From assembly GCA_964633845.1 (NCBI GenBank), contig CAZWLA010000025.1, forward strand, positions 1 through 18,207: DNA of 18,207 bases, in the 5' to 3' direction. The position numbers and the translations under genes are program-made. The notes under the pieces were generated by a model, which was not told where the DNA came from, made no database searches, and saw nothing but the letters and a program-made list of their open reading frames with translations. The stretch's first letter is position 1; the number at the start of each line of letters is the position of its first letter. Source of the DNA: JADHTT01 sp964633845 (lineage in GTDB: Bacteria; Campylobacterota; Campylobacteria; Campylobacterales; Arcobacteraceae). Below, one piece after another: positions 1 to 7,407 of this stretch.

Positions 1-553
1 TAATAGTTTTTTTACCTGCTTTTATAATGTCACCATTTGGTAATACAGCTTCAATGGCCATTACATAATCTTTGGTGATACCATATTTAGCAGCTCTCAT
101 ACCACCAGCATTTTCAGATACATTTCCACCTAAAGTTGAGTAGTTTTCACTTGCTGGATCTGGTGGATAAAATAAACCAACCTCTTCTACAGCTCGTTGA
201 AGATCCATATTAATAAGTCCTGGCTGAACAATGGCAAGCATATTATCCATATCAATCTCGACAAGTTTATTCATATGTTTTTCAAGAGATAAGATAATTC
301 CACCTGCAGCTGGTAAAGCTCCACCAGTAAATCCACTTCCTGCACCTCTTGGGACTATAACAATTTGATTGTCATTACAATACTTAAGTATTTTACTTAT
401 ATCATGCTTATCCTTTGGAAATACAACTGCATCAGGTTCAAATCTTTCTTTTGTAGCATCATAACAATAAGCAATTAAGTGTGCTTTATCTGATTTAACA
501 TTCTCATTTCCTACAATTAATTCTAATTGTTTAATATGCTTAGTATCTAACAT
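1..553 (-). CDS. glcD: GlcD-like FAD-linked oxidase (glycolate / D-lactate dehydrogenase type), 5' part only
   Basis: Only the first 184 codons are inside the window; the gene runs off the left edge. The protein begins MLDTKHIKQLELIVG and has the FAD-binding (PCMH-type) signature of the GlcD / D-lactate dehydrogenase family: 'VVFPKD' followed by 'PRGAGSGFTGGALP', then 'PPDPAS' and 'LGGNVSENAGG'. These enzymes oxidise 2-hydroxy acids such as glycolate or D-lactate with a flavin and feed electrons to the respiratory chain. The C-terminal FAD-oxidase domain and any iron-sulfur partner lie outside the window, so the exact substrate cannot be decided. The ATG directly abuts the stop codon of the upstream minus-strand gene with no spacer. 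A purine-rich GATAGGG about seven bases before the ATG can serve as the ribosome site, so the two genes are probably co-transcribed. Confidence 0.88.
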   Translation of the reverse strand, partial: MLDTKHIKQLELIVGNENVKSDKAHLIAYCYDATKERFEPDAVVFPKDKHDISKILKYCNDNQIVIVPRGAGSGFTGGALPAAGGIILSLEKHMNKLVEIDMDNMLAIVQPGLINMDLQRAVEEVGLFYPPDPASENYSTLGGNVSENAGGMRAAKYGITKDYVMAIEAVLPNGDIIKAGKKTI

Positions 554-1348
554 TTAAAACCCTATCTTTTCTAAATATTTTCCAAATATGTTCTCTTCTG
601 ATTCTTCAACATTTAATGCTTCACTAAAATCAACTTTAGATCCAAGACTAATCAGATTCGTGTAATAATTGCTATAGTTACCTATATTAGTATTTTCAAA
701 CCATGCAAATGCACCATTTTTAATCTCGTCAACTTTTGTATAAAATGGTTGCTCTTGTACTGCATCATCATTAATAATATTATGCTCTTCTAAAATTACA
801 AAACTTTTTGAATCTACAATATAAACTTTTTTATCAATTACAAAATATATAGTTCCAAGATTATTGTTTTTACAAAACTCTTGAAAATCAGCCTTCAATG
901 GTGTAGGATTATATTTTAACTTCAAAAACGATGCAAATACATCACTATTAAAGAAAGACTGCGCAGTAAATTTCTCTTTAATATTATTATAAGTAGATCC
1001 ATTTGGTGCAATTAAAAGGCTTTTTTTATAAAGATAATTTAAAATAAATGTATCACCATTTGATGGTTTTAAGTTACTAGTAGGTAAAGCATTTTGAGTT
1101 AAATCATCAAACTTAGTAAATATAACTTTAGATTCATTATTATTACTGCTAATTACAATAGCATTAGATACCACTATTGAGCTTTCATCATCATAATTAT
1201 GTATCACTATACCGCTTTGTCCTACTTTTAAATTACCTACGTTAATAGTAGCCTCACTTGATGATACATTTGTAATAGTCGTAATCTTTTGGTCCATACT
1301 AGCTATTGAGTATACTGATAATAACACAATTAAAAAAAGTTTATTCAT
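554..1348 (-). CDS. Exported PgbA-N-like (plasminogen-binding protein N-terminal domain) hypothetical protein
   Basis: This 264-residue protein has a short hydrophobic signal sequence at its N-terminus (about residues 1-17, MNKLFLIVLLSVYSIA), so it is likely exported to the periplasm or surface. The following stretch contains 'VGNLKVGQSGIVIH', which I recall as typical of the N-terminal domain of Helicobacter PgbA/PgbB and related campylobacterotal proteins. That assignment is from memory of the family and not from a search. The protein ends soon after this domain, without the charged repeat tail of Helicobacter PgbA, so plasminogen binding should not be assumed. Its stop abuts the ATG of the GlcD-like gene, suggesting one transcript. 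An AAAGG-containing purine stretch precedes the ATG. Upstream is a 75-base divergent intergenic region shared with the metallopeptidase gene. Confidence 0.6.
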   Translation of the reverse strand: MNKLFLIVLLSVYSIASMDQKITTITNVSSSEATINVGNLKVGQSGIVIHNYDDESSIVVSNAIVISSNNNESKVIFTKFDDLTQNALPTSNLKPSNGDTFILNYLYKKSLLIAPNGSTYNNIKEKFTAQSFFNSDVFASFLKLKYNPTPLKADFQEFCKNNNLGTIYFVIDKKVYIVDSKSFVILEEHNIINDDAVQEQPFYTKVDEIKNGAFAWFENTNIGNYSNYYTNLISLGSKVDFSEALNVEESEENIFGKYLEKIGF

Positions 1349-1398
1349 TTTTACTTTACCTTTAGGGCACTTAGCCTTAATTTTATTTAATTCATTTT

Positions 1399-1412
1399 AT
1401 CTAAATTCAGAT
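1399..1412. repeat. 14-bp near-palindrome in divergent promoter region
   Basis: ATCTAAATTCAGAT is a palindrome apart from one mismatched pair. It is centred between the divergent PgbA-N-like and metallopeptidase genes, within 25 bases of the latter's ATG. A weak minus-strand -10-like box (TAAAAT on the minus strand, 1394-1399) abuts it and overlaps its first base. It could be a regulator site, but short AT-rich palindromes arise easily by chance here. Confidence 0.25.
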
Positions 1413-1423
1413 AATATTTTACT

Positions 1424-2119
1424 ATGAATATTTTTTTAGATGACAATAAATTTGAATTAACACACCACGTCAGTAAAAAAATAAAAAGAATCTCACTCGT
1501 ACTGGAATCTAAAAGCAAGATTACTATTAAAACTCCACCAAAAATAAAAGCACATCAACTAAGAGAAATTATTGATATTCATAAAGAGTGGATATTAAAA
1601 TCACTTCACAAAGTTCCATCCAAAAATAAATTTGATTTTATAGTTGGTTCTACATTACCATTTTTAGGAAACAAATATCCAATAGACTTTATAGATGATG
1701 AAAAGTATAAAAATGTAAAAGTAACATTAGAAAATGAAAAGTTTATAATTTATCATAATAGTTTGATACATAAAGAATATGATAATTTTCATGATGGACT
1801 AAAGAAGTTTTATAAGTTAAATGCACTTAAAGTTATCGATCCAATTTTTGATATATGGACATATAAAACACAGTTAACTCCAAATCAAATTGGATATAGA
1901 TTTGCAAAAAGAAGGTGGGGTAGTTGCAGTGGGATAAATAACATATCTATAAACTATATGCTTTTACAATTTCCACTTAATGCAATTAAATATGTAGTAC
2001 TTCACGAACTTTGTCACATTCAAGAAAAAAATCATTCCAAAAGATTTTGGAACTTAGTTAGTTTGTATATGCCTGATTATAAACAACAAGAGCAGGTACT
2101 TAAAAATAAAGCTTTCTAG
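1424..2119 (+). CDS. YgjP/DUF45-type zinc metallopeptidase (WGSC / HExxH)
   Basis: The 231-residue protein matches the YgjP-like (M48-related, DUF45, SprT-like) metallopeptidase family in length and motifs. 'RRWGSCS' lies at about residues 163-169 and the zinc site HELCH at 194-198, with a third histidine at 204 in 'HELCHIQEKNH', followed by 'KRFW'. The two HExxH histidines and the third histidine are the expected zinc ligands, and Glu195 the catalytic base. No signal peptide is seen, so it is cytoplasmic. In many bacteria such genes lie next to restriction or housekeeping genes, and the physiological substrate is unknown. The ATG has no convincing Shine-Dalgarno sequence upstream, and a TAATAT box lies only seven bases before it, so a leaderless or weakly translated mRNA is possible. 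It converges on trpA with 29 bases between stop codons and no clear hairpin terminator. Confidence 0.85.
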   Translation: MNIFLDDNKFELTHHVSKKIKRISLVLESKSKITIKTPPKIKAHQLREIIDIHKEWILKSLHKVPSKNKFDFIVGSTLPFLGNKYPIDFIDDEKYKNVKVTLENEKFIIYHNSLIHKEYDNFHDGLKKFYKLNALKVIDPIFDIWTYKTQLTPNQIGYRFAKRRWGSCSGINNISINYMLLQFPLNAIKYVVLHELCHIQEKNHSKRFWNLVSLYMPDYKQQEQVLKNKAF

Positions 2120-2148
2120 ATATTTAAAACTTTTCTTTATTAATTTTT

Positions 2149-2892
2149 TTATTCATTGATTTTTTCTTTGATCTCTTTTGCTATCTCACAAATAGACTTA
2201 ATCTTTTCATTATTTGATAAACTATCATCAAGAAGTTGCTTTACAAATGCACTACCAACGATTACACCGTCTACACCTTGTGCTTTTTGCTTAGCAGTAT
2301 TTTGATCAACTCCAAATCCAATATAAAGAGGTGTAGATGTGCAAAATCTTACATCTTCAATAATTTTAGTTAAATCCTCTTTTGCCCCAGAGCCTGTTAT
2401 ACCTGCATATGCAACCATATAAATAAATTTATTTGATCTTTGAGTAATAGTTTTAATTCTCTCATATGAATCTGTAGGTGCTACAAAATCAATCAAAGCT
2501 TGATCATATTTAGCAAATATATCTTTATAATCTTTTGCTTCCTCATATGGTAAATCAGGAATAATAGAACCTTGAATATTAAACTCTTTCCCTTTTTTTA
2601 AAAATTCTTCCATTCCATAGTGAAAATATGGATTCATATATCCCATCCAAAGTGTATCCATTTGTGGTGCAATTTGACTTGAAACCTCAAATAGATCTTT
2701 TAACTTAAATCCATTTTGAAGTGCTTTTAAACTAGCTTTTTCTATTACAGGTCCATCTGCAACAGGATCTGAAAATGGTATTCCAAGCTCAAGAGTATCT
2801 ACACCTGCATCTTTCATGCTTAATGCTAAATCTACAGTAAAATTATTTTCTGGTAATGATGCAGTTATAAAACCTACTAGTTTTTTATCCAT
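2149..2892 (-). CDS. trpA: Tryptophan synthase alpha subunit
   Basis: TrpA cleaves indole-3-glycerol phosphate to indole and glyceraldehyde-3-phosphate, and indole is channelled to the TrpB subunit. The family signature 'LELGIPFSDPVADGP' contains the two catalytic acids, Glu35 and Asp46 (equivalent to Glu49 and Asp60 of the enterobacterial enzyme). The phosphate-binding 'YAGITGSG' and 'YIGFGV' segments and 'VDGVIVGSA' follow in the expected order. At 247 residues it lacks roughly the first 14-20 residues (N-terminal helix) of the enterobacterial protein, as is common for the short campylobacterotal form. The start is well placed: AAAAGGT lies eight bases upstream of the ATG. No other trp gene is adjacent, so the trp genes of this organism are not in one operon here. 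Confidence 0.95.
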   Translation of the reverse strand: MDKKLVGFITASLPENNFTVDLALSMKDAGVDTLELGIPFSDPVADGPVIEKASLKALQNGFKLKDLFEVSSQIAPQMDTLWMGYMNPYFHYGMEEFLKKGKEFNIQGSIIPDLPYEEAKDYKDIFAKYDQALIDFVAPTDSYERIKTITQRSNKFIYMVAYAGITGSGAKEDLTKIIEDVRFCTSTPLYIGFGVDQNTAKQKAQGVDGVIVGSAFVKQLLDDSLSNNEKIKSICEIAKEIKEKINE

Positions 2893-2914
2893 AATTATGA
2901 ACCTTTTATTTTTA

Positions 2915-2920
2915 ATTGTA
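2915..2920 (-). promoter_or_regulatory. Candidate -10 box for trpA
   Basis: On the minus strand TACAAT lies 22 bases upstream of the trpA ATG, in an AT-rich leader. This spacing suits a short 5' untranslated region containing the AAAAGGT ribosome site. No clear -35 is visible, which is usual in this phylum. No attenuator-like hairpin or Trp-codon leader peptide is seen. Confidence 0.4.
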
Positions 2921-3002
2921 TCATATTACCAAACTAATCATTTGTAACGGTTTAATACTAGGCAGTTGTCATTAAGTAAGCATTTGTATAGCACTGTAAC
3001 AA

Positions 3003-3030
3003 TATAAGCTTATCTTTATACAAGCTTATA
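3003..3030. repeat. 9-bp perfect inverted repeat upstream of prepilin operon
   Basis: TATAAGCTT (3003-3011) and AAGCTTATA (3022-3030) are perfect inverted arms around a 10-base loop. Each arm also contains the palindrome AAGCTT, so AAGCTTAT repeats directly 16 bases apart as well. No T-run follows, so this is unlikely to be a rho-independent terminator. It sits 42 bases before the prepilin ATG, just upstream of a TAGAAT box (3031-3036) that may be its -10. An operator for a dimeric regulator is the natural reading, but it is unproven. Confidence 0.45.
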
Positions 3031-3071
3031 TAGAATATGTATAAGAATCAACTATCAAAGGAGTGGTTAAG

Positions 3072-3692
3072 ATGAAAAAGAATATGAGAAAAGGTATTAC
3101 ACTAATTGAAATAGCCGTAGTTCTTATAATAATGGGGTTGCTACTTAGTATTGCCTTTAAAGGCTTTGATTTGCTAAAGTCTTCAAGTATAGTATCTGAA
3201 GCAGCAAAAATACAAAAAATTACATCGGCAATAGTAACATTTAAGGCTAAAAATAAAAGATTACCTGGTGATGGTTGTACTACCAATCTACCAACAACAG
3301 CTCTTTGTGTAAAGCCTACTCCAGATGGTCATATTGATGGAACTACAACAGATTATATAGAAGACGATGCATTTTGGATAGAATTATATGTAGAGGGTTT
3401 ACTTACTGAAGCTGATAGATTTAGTGAAATAGGGCAACAAAATTATGTATTAGACCCAGATGGTGAAATAACTAATGCACACAATGGTGTATATCTTACA
3501 CTTACAGATACTGCTGTTCCTGAAAGGGTTATGTGTGAACTTGATCGATCATATGGTGATGGAGACCATACTCCGAGCACAACAGATAGCTTATTCATGT
3601 CAACTACTACAAGTGCATCTTATACTTCTGCTACAATATGTGAAAATGTATCTAATACAATAGGTGCTGCTTTTTTAGTTTATAAATATTAA
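3072..3692 (+). CDS. Type IV prepilin / pseudopilin
   Basis: The protein (206 residues from this ATG) starts with a basic leader and a class III signal sequence: MKKNMRKG then ITLIEIAVVLIIMGLLLS. Prepilin peptidase would cut after Gly8, leaving mature Ile1 and the conserved Glu at +5. Ile at +1 is less common than Phe or Met. The hydrophobic stem (about residues 9-28) anchors it in the inner membrane before assembly. The globular domain has four cysteines that could form disulfides, and a 'KRLPGDG' segment seen in a family of pseudopilins. An in-frame GTG at 3063 overlaps the AAAGGAG ribosome site (3057-3063), whereas the ATG at 3072 lies eight bases after it, so I chose the ATG. It leads an operon with the ATPase (15-base gap) and the platform protein, and is a candidate major subunit of this machine. 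Confidence 0.85.
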   Translation: MKKNMRKGITLIEIAVVLIIMGLLLSIAFKGFDLLKSSSIVSEAAKIQKITSAIVTFKAKNKRLPGDGCTTNLPTTALCVKPTPDGHIDGTTTDYIEDDAFWIELYVEGLLTEADRFSEIGQQNYVLDPDGEITNAHNGVYLTLTDTAVPERVMCELDRSYGDGDHTPSTTDSLFMSTTTSASYTSATICENVSNTIGAAFLVYKY

Positions 3693-3707
3693 GTAGAAAT
3701 CAATAAT

Positions 3708-5345
3708 ATGGAAAAATTAGGTGATATACTTCTAAAAAATAATATTATCACCAAAGATAAACTTGAAATTGGCTTGAAGGTTCAAAAACTTTCAAACCAA
3801 TTATTAGGACAAGTTTTACAGGATCTTGATTTTGTAACTTCATTTGAAGTTGCAAAAATTTTAGCTAGCCAAAATAATGTTGAATTTATTGATCTTTTCA
3901 ATATAGTAATAGAAAAAAATATTGTTAATAAAATCAGTTATGAAGATTCAAAAGATCTTCAAATATTAGCTTTTGAGTCTTCTAATAATACAATAAAATT
4001 TGCAACTTCAAATATCAATATATTAGAAATAAAAGATTTTTTAAACTCTGTAAATATATTAAACTATGAATTATACTTTTGTGATCAATCGTTACTTACA
4101 ACTTTACAATATATATATTATAAACAATCCTCAAATCCAATTGATAAACAAATTGAATCAATAATATCAAACTCACATCATGATGATATAGATTCAACAC
4201 AACTAGCAGACCTTATACTACAAAATGCAATCAATCTAAATGCCACAGATATTCATCTATCACCTGATAGCACTATCTCATCTATATTTTTTAGAATAGA
4301 TGGCATTATGCATATGCACTATGCTTATCCATACTCAATACATAAAAGAGTGGTCTCAACCATAAAAGTGAGAAGTAATATGGATATAGCCAACACAAAT
4401 ATACCTCAAGATGGTTCTATGTCATTAAAATACCTTACAAATGACTATGATTTTAGAGTATCGTCACTCCCTACATCAAATGGTGAAAATATTGTAATTA
4501 GAATATTGCCAAAAAATAGCTCACTATTTAATCTAAGTAATCTTGGATTTAGTGAAGAAAATAAAACTAAATTAGAAAAGTTTTTTATAAAGCCATACGG
4601 TATTGTATTAATTGTAGGTCCTACAGGTAGTGGTAAGACAACCACACTTTATTCAGCACTTCGTAAAATAAACTCTATTGAAAAAAATATCATAACAGTT
4701 GAAGATCCAATTGAATACAATTTTAACTTTATTAGACAGACTCAAGTAAATAATAAAGCTGGTTATACTTTTCATAAAGCATTAAAATATTTTATGAGAC
4801 AAGATCCAGATGTAATACTTGTAGGTGAGATAAGAGATGAAGAAACTGCAAACTTAGCAATTAGAGCTTCAATTACTGGTCATCTTGTACTTTCAACAAT
4901 TCATGCAAACTCTGCAATTGATGCACTTCCAAGACTATATGATCTAGATGTAGATTCTTCTTTTCTAGCTTTGGGGCTTTTAAGTGTAGTTAGTCAAAGA
5001 CTTATTCGAAAACTTTGTCCAAAATGTAAACAAGCATTTCAAACTACAACAAATGATATATTTGAACAAATATCATATAATTCAGATACTCTAAACAAAA
5101 ATATTCAAATATTCAAACCAGATATTAATGGTTGTGAATATTGTAATAATACAGGTTACAAAGGAAGGGTAGCTATCATAGAAATTTTTGAAGTTACTGA
5201 AAAGATAAAACTTATGCTATTAGAATCTAGTCCAATATCAAAAATAGCACAAGAATCTGGAATGAAAACATTAAAAGATGATGCTATAGACAAACTTTTT
5301 CAAGGTATTACTTCAATAGATGAAATAAATAGAGTTCTAAATTAA
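3708..5345 (+). CDS. GspE/PilB/MshE-type assembly ATPase with MshEN-like N-terminal motifs
   Basis: This 545-residue hexameric motor ATPase powers pilin assembly at the cytoplasmic face of the inner membrane. The Walker A motif GPTGSGKTT is at residues 304-312. The Walker B region 'DPDVILVGEIRD' is at 366-377, followed by a histidine box ('TGHLVLSTIHAN'). The zinc-binding tetracysteine of assembly ATPases is intact as CPKC (437-440) and CEYC (476-479), which argues against a retraction ATPase of the PilT type. The N-terminus resembles the MshEN c-di-GMP-binding domain. Two 24-residue motif copies can be placed at residues 3-26 and 32-55, keeping Leu-Gly at positions 2-3, the conserved leucines and the terminal Gln. 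The first-position Arg is Lys3 in copy one and Leu32 in copy two. The stop overlaps the next gene's ATG by one base (TAATG), indicating translational coupling. Confidence 0.93.
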   Translation: MEKLGDILLKNNIITKDKLEIGLKVQKLSNQLLGQVLQDLDFVTSFEVAKILASQNNVEFIDLFNIVIEKNIVNKISYEDSKDLQILAFESSNNTIKFATSNINILEIKDFLNSVNILNYELYFCDQSLLTTLQYIYYKQSSNPIDKQIESIISNSHHDDIDSTQLADLILQNAINLNATDIHLSPDSTISSIFFRIDGIMHMHYAYPYSIHKRVVSTIKVRSNMDIANTNIPQDGSMSLKYLTNDYDFRVSSLPTSNGENIVIRILPKNSSLFNLSNLGFSEENKTKLEKFFIKPYGIVLIVGPTGSGKTTTLYSALRKINSIEKNIITVEDPIEYNFNFIRQTQVNNKAGYTFHKALKYFMRQDPDVILVGEIRDEETANLAIRASITGHLVLSTIHANSAIDALPRLYDLDVDSSFLALGLLSVVSQRLIRKLCPKCKQAFQTTTNDIFEQISYNSDTLNKNIQIFKPDINGCEYCNNTGYKGRVAIIEIFEVTEKIKLMLLESSPISKIAQESGMKTLKDDAIDKLFQGITSIDEINRVLN

Positions 5346-6556
5346 TGCTTTTTAGTGTAAATTATATTAAACAAGATACTGGAAAAGAATCTATTCAATT
5401 TATACAAAAAAATTCTTATAATGATTTAATACTATATCTTGAGAAGAAAGATATATTTGCTCTAAATATTAAACAACTTCCTAATATTATTGATTACTTA
5501 TACACAAATATCTCATTTACAAAAGTTAGTGATAGTGATATATTATTTTTATTTGATGCCCTTAGTGGATCTATGAAAGCTGGAATATCAATTATCAATA
5601 CCTTAAATGACTTAACAATTGAGATTAAAAATTCTACGTTTAGGAATGTTCTACTTGATATCATTGATCATTTGGAAGATGGCTATACTTTTGTAGATGC
5701 TTGCAAAAAACATCCAAATATATTCAAAGCAAATATTATTCAATTGTTAGAGATAGGTCAAGAGAGTGGAAAATTTGCACATGTACTTGATGATATAGTT
5801 TTTACAATTAAAAGTAACCAAGAATTAAATAAAAAGATAAAACAAGCCATGATATATCCTACTATAGGACTTATAACAATATTCAGCGTATTCTTATTTT
5901 GGGGGATATATGTGGTTCCAAAAATTATGCATAACCTATCTGGAAGTAAACTAGAGCTACCAGATATTACATTAAGACTTTTAGATTTATTCCAGCTAAT
6001 AGAACATCATTGGCTATTAATAACAATATCTTTTATCTCTTTATCTATATTATCTATATTATTAATAAAAAATTGTAAAGTATGTCAACAAAAATTATCA
6101 CTCTTACTATTGAAAATACCATTTGTATCTACAATGATACAAGAATATAATATAATTTTAATATCAAAATATTTATCTTTAGTGCTATCTACAGGAAAGC
6201 CATTATCATTTGGTATTAATATGTTAATAAAAACCATTTCAAATATATCCTACAAAGATGAACTAAAAAATATATTAAATAAAATTTACAATGGTGAAAA
6301 ACTTTCAGAAAGTATTAAAAATTCAACATTTTTCACTAGATATATGTATCGAAATGTATTATCAGGTGAATATAGTGGAAATCTTGAAGATGGACTAAAA
6401 AATATAGATACATTTTATTCTACCAAATTACATGATAAAGCTAAAGCTATCACAAAATTCATAGAACCATTAATAACAGTTTTACTTGGAATTTTACTAT
6501 TAATATTAATTATTGGTTTCTTAGCACCAGTTTATGAACTGATTTTATCCATTTAA
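5345..6556 (+). CDS. GspF/PilC/MshG-type inner-membrane platform protein
   Basis: The 403-residue protein has the duplicated T2SSF domain layout of platform proteins. A first cytoplasmic helical domain (about 65-165) contains 'EIGQESGKF'. A membrane hairpin follows at about 170-193 and 222-242, then a second cytoplasmic domain (about 262-365) containing 'LSGEYSGNLE', and a C-terminal membrane segment at about 372-395. In type IV pilus and type II secretion machines this protein couples ATPase movement to pilin extraction from the membrane. It is translationally coupled to the ATPase gene by a one-base overlap. The stop codon is separated by only one base from the stop codon of the convergent minor pilin gene, with no terminator between them. 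Confidence 0.93.
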   Translation: MLFSVNYIKQDTGKESIQFIQKNSYNDLILYLEKKDIFALNIKQLPNIIDYLYTNISFTKVSDSDILFLFDALSGSMKAGISIINTLNDLTIEIKNSTFRNVLLDIIDHLEDGYTFVDACKKHPNIFKANIIQLLEIGQESGKFAHVLDDIVFTIKSNQELNKKIKQAMIYPTIGLITIFSVFLFWGIYVVPKIMHNLSGSKLELPDITLRLLDLFQLIEHHWLLITISFISLSILSILLIKNCKVCQQKLSLLLLKIPFVSTMIQEYNIILISKYLSLVLSTGKPLSFGINMLIKTISNISYKDELKNILNKIYNGEKLSESIKNSTFFTRYMYRNVLSGEYSGNLEDGLKNIDTFYSTKLHDKAKAITKFIEPLITVLLGILLLILIIGFLAPVYELILSI

Positions 6557-6557
6557 T

Positions 6558-7394
6558 TTAATGATTTATATTTAATACATATTCTTTTGTATATGTACTA
6601 AAATCATCATCAGATACAGTTATACTAACTAAATGCGTATTAGAACTAGGATTAGTACAAGTTAATTGTAGATTTGTAGCACTATTATTAACATCTAGAT
6701 TATCAGTGCATGTTAAACTTGGAGAGAAGCTATATGACCATTGAAATTTATCTGATGCATATGGTATTCCACCTTTTGGATATATTGTAGTAGTATATGT
6801 AGTTCCGGCATAACCGTAAGGTAGTTCATTATTTAATATTTTTAATCTCTCCCTATTACAAAATACTCTTACCCTAAGTTCGTCAAGTGTCATCCAAGAG
6901 ACAATATCGTCATACTCAAATCCATCAGCAACAACGTTATTTTCGTATACATTTAGACTATTTGAAACTAATGATGTTTGTGATACCGAATTATAACCAT
7001 CACTTACTAATGCAAAAGCTACATTATTAATTGTTTGTATTGGAGTTAAACATTCTAAATCTGAACATCTTACTACACTTAATGTAGTTGATTGTTGATT
7101 ACATAATGCATCTGTACTTTCTAAAGTAGTATCACTATAATATACCAAATCATTTTGCCATATATCTTTATTTTGATTTCCTAGAGATAATATCTGTGTT
7201 GCATTTGGTAAAACTTTTGCATTTGTACCAAAACTTATAATAGAATCTTTTTTTGCATCTATTATATCTGTAGATTCTATTTTTTGTGTTAACTTTGTAA
7301 GCCACTGCATACCTGAAGAGCCACCAACAAGTAACATACCTATGATTGCAATAACTATGCTTAGTTCTACTAGAGTAAATGCTTTTCTATTCAT
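6558..7394 (-). CDS. Minor prepilin with C-terminal Ig-like (He_PIG-like) domain
   Basis: The N-terminus MNRKA/FTLVELSIVIAIIG is a class III prepilin signal with cleavage after Ala5 and Glu at mature +5. Alanine instead of glycine at -1 is tolerated and common in this phylum. A pseudopilin-like segment follows, including 'LGNQNKDIW' (about 71-79). A conserved 'DDIVSWMTLDELR' block is at 162-174. From about residue 190, 'LPYGYAGTTYTTTIYPKGGIPY' and the following 'FQWSYSF' read like a He_PIG-type Ig fold. The protein is a paralogue of the gene immediately upstream (13-base gap) but lacks its C-terminal extension. It is the last gene of the minus-strand secretion operon. A role as tip or priming pilin, possibly adhesive, is inferred from the Ig-like domain and the position. 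Confidence 0.8.
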   Translation of the reverse strand: MNRKAFTLVELSIVIAIIGMLLVGGSSGMQWLTKLTQKIESTDIIDAKKDSIISFGTNAKVLPNATQILSLGNQNKDIWQNDLVYYSDTTLESTDALCNQQSTTLSVVRCSDLECLTPIQTINNVAFALVSDGYNSVSQTSLVSNSLNVYENNVVADGFEYDDIVSWMTLDELRVRVFCNRERLKILNNELPYGYAGTTYTTTIYPKGGIPYASDKFQWSYSFSPSLTCTDNLDVNNSATNLQLTCTNPSSNTHLVSITVSDDDFSTYTKEYVLNINH

Positions 7395-7407
7395 TTTATT
7401 ATCCTAT

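Noticed and set aside
2120..2148. Terminator between the metallopeptidase and trpA
   Set aside because: T-runs are present but no GC-containing hairpin of useful length can be drawn.
3063..3071. GTG start nine bases upstream for the prepilin
   Set aside because: The GTG overlaps the last base of the AAAGGAG ribosome site, whereas the ATG at 3072 has ideal spacing and gives a normal short prepilin leader.
3026..3286. Minus-strand open frame over the prepilin start
   Set aside because: It is antisense to the prepilin leader and its ribosome site; its hydrophobic residues mirror the pilin stem.
6038..6062. Short tandem TATCTATAT repeat
   Set aside because: Low-complexity coding for a Leu/Ser/Ile-rich membrane helix of the platform protein.
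7374..7380. Ala at -1 of both minor prepilin cleavage sites as a sign of inactive signals
   Set aside because: Ala at this position followed by FTLIEL/FTLVEL is common in campylobacterotal pseudopilins and is compatible with processing.
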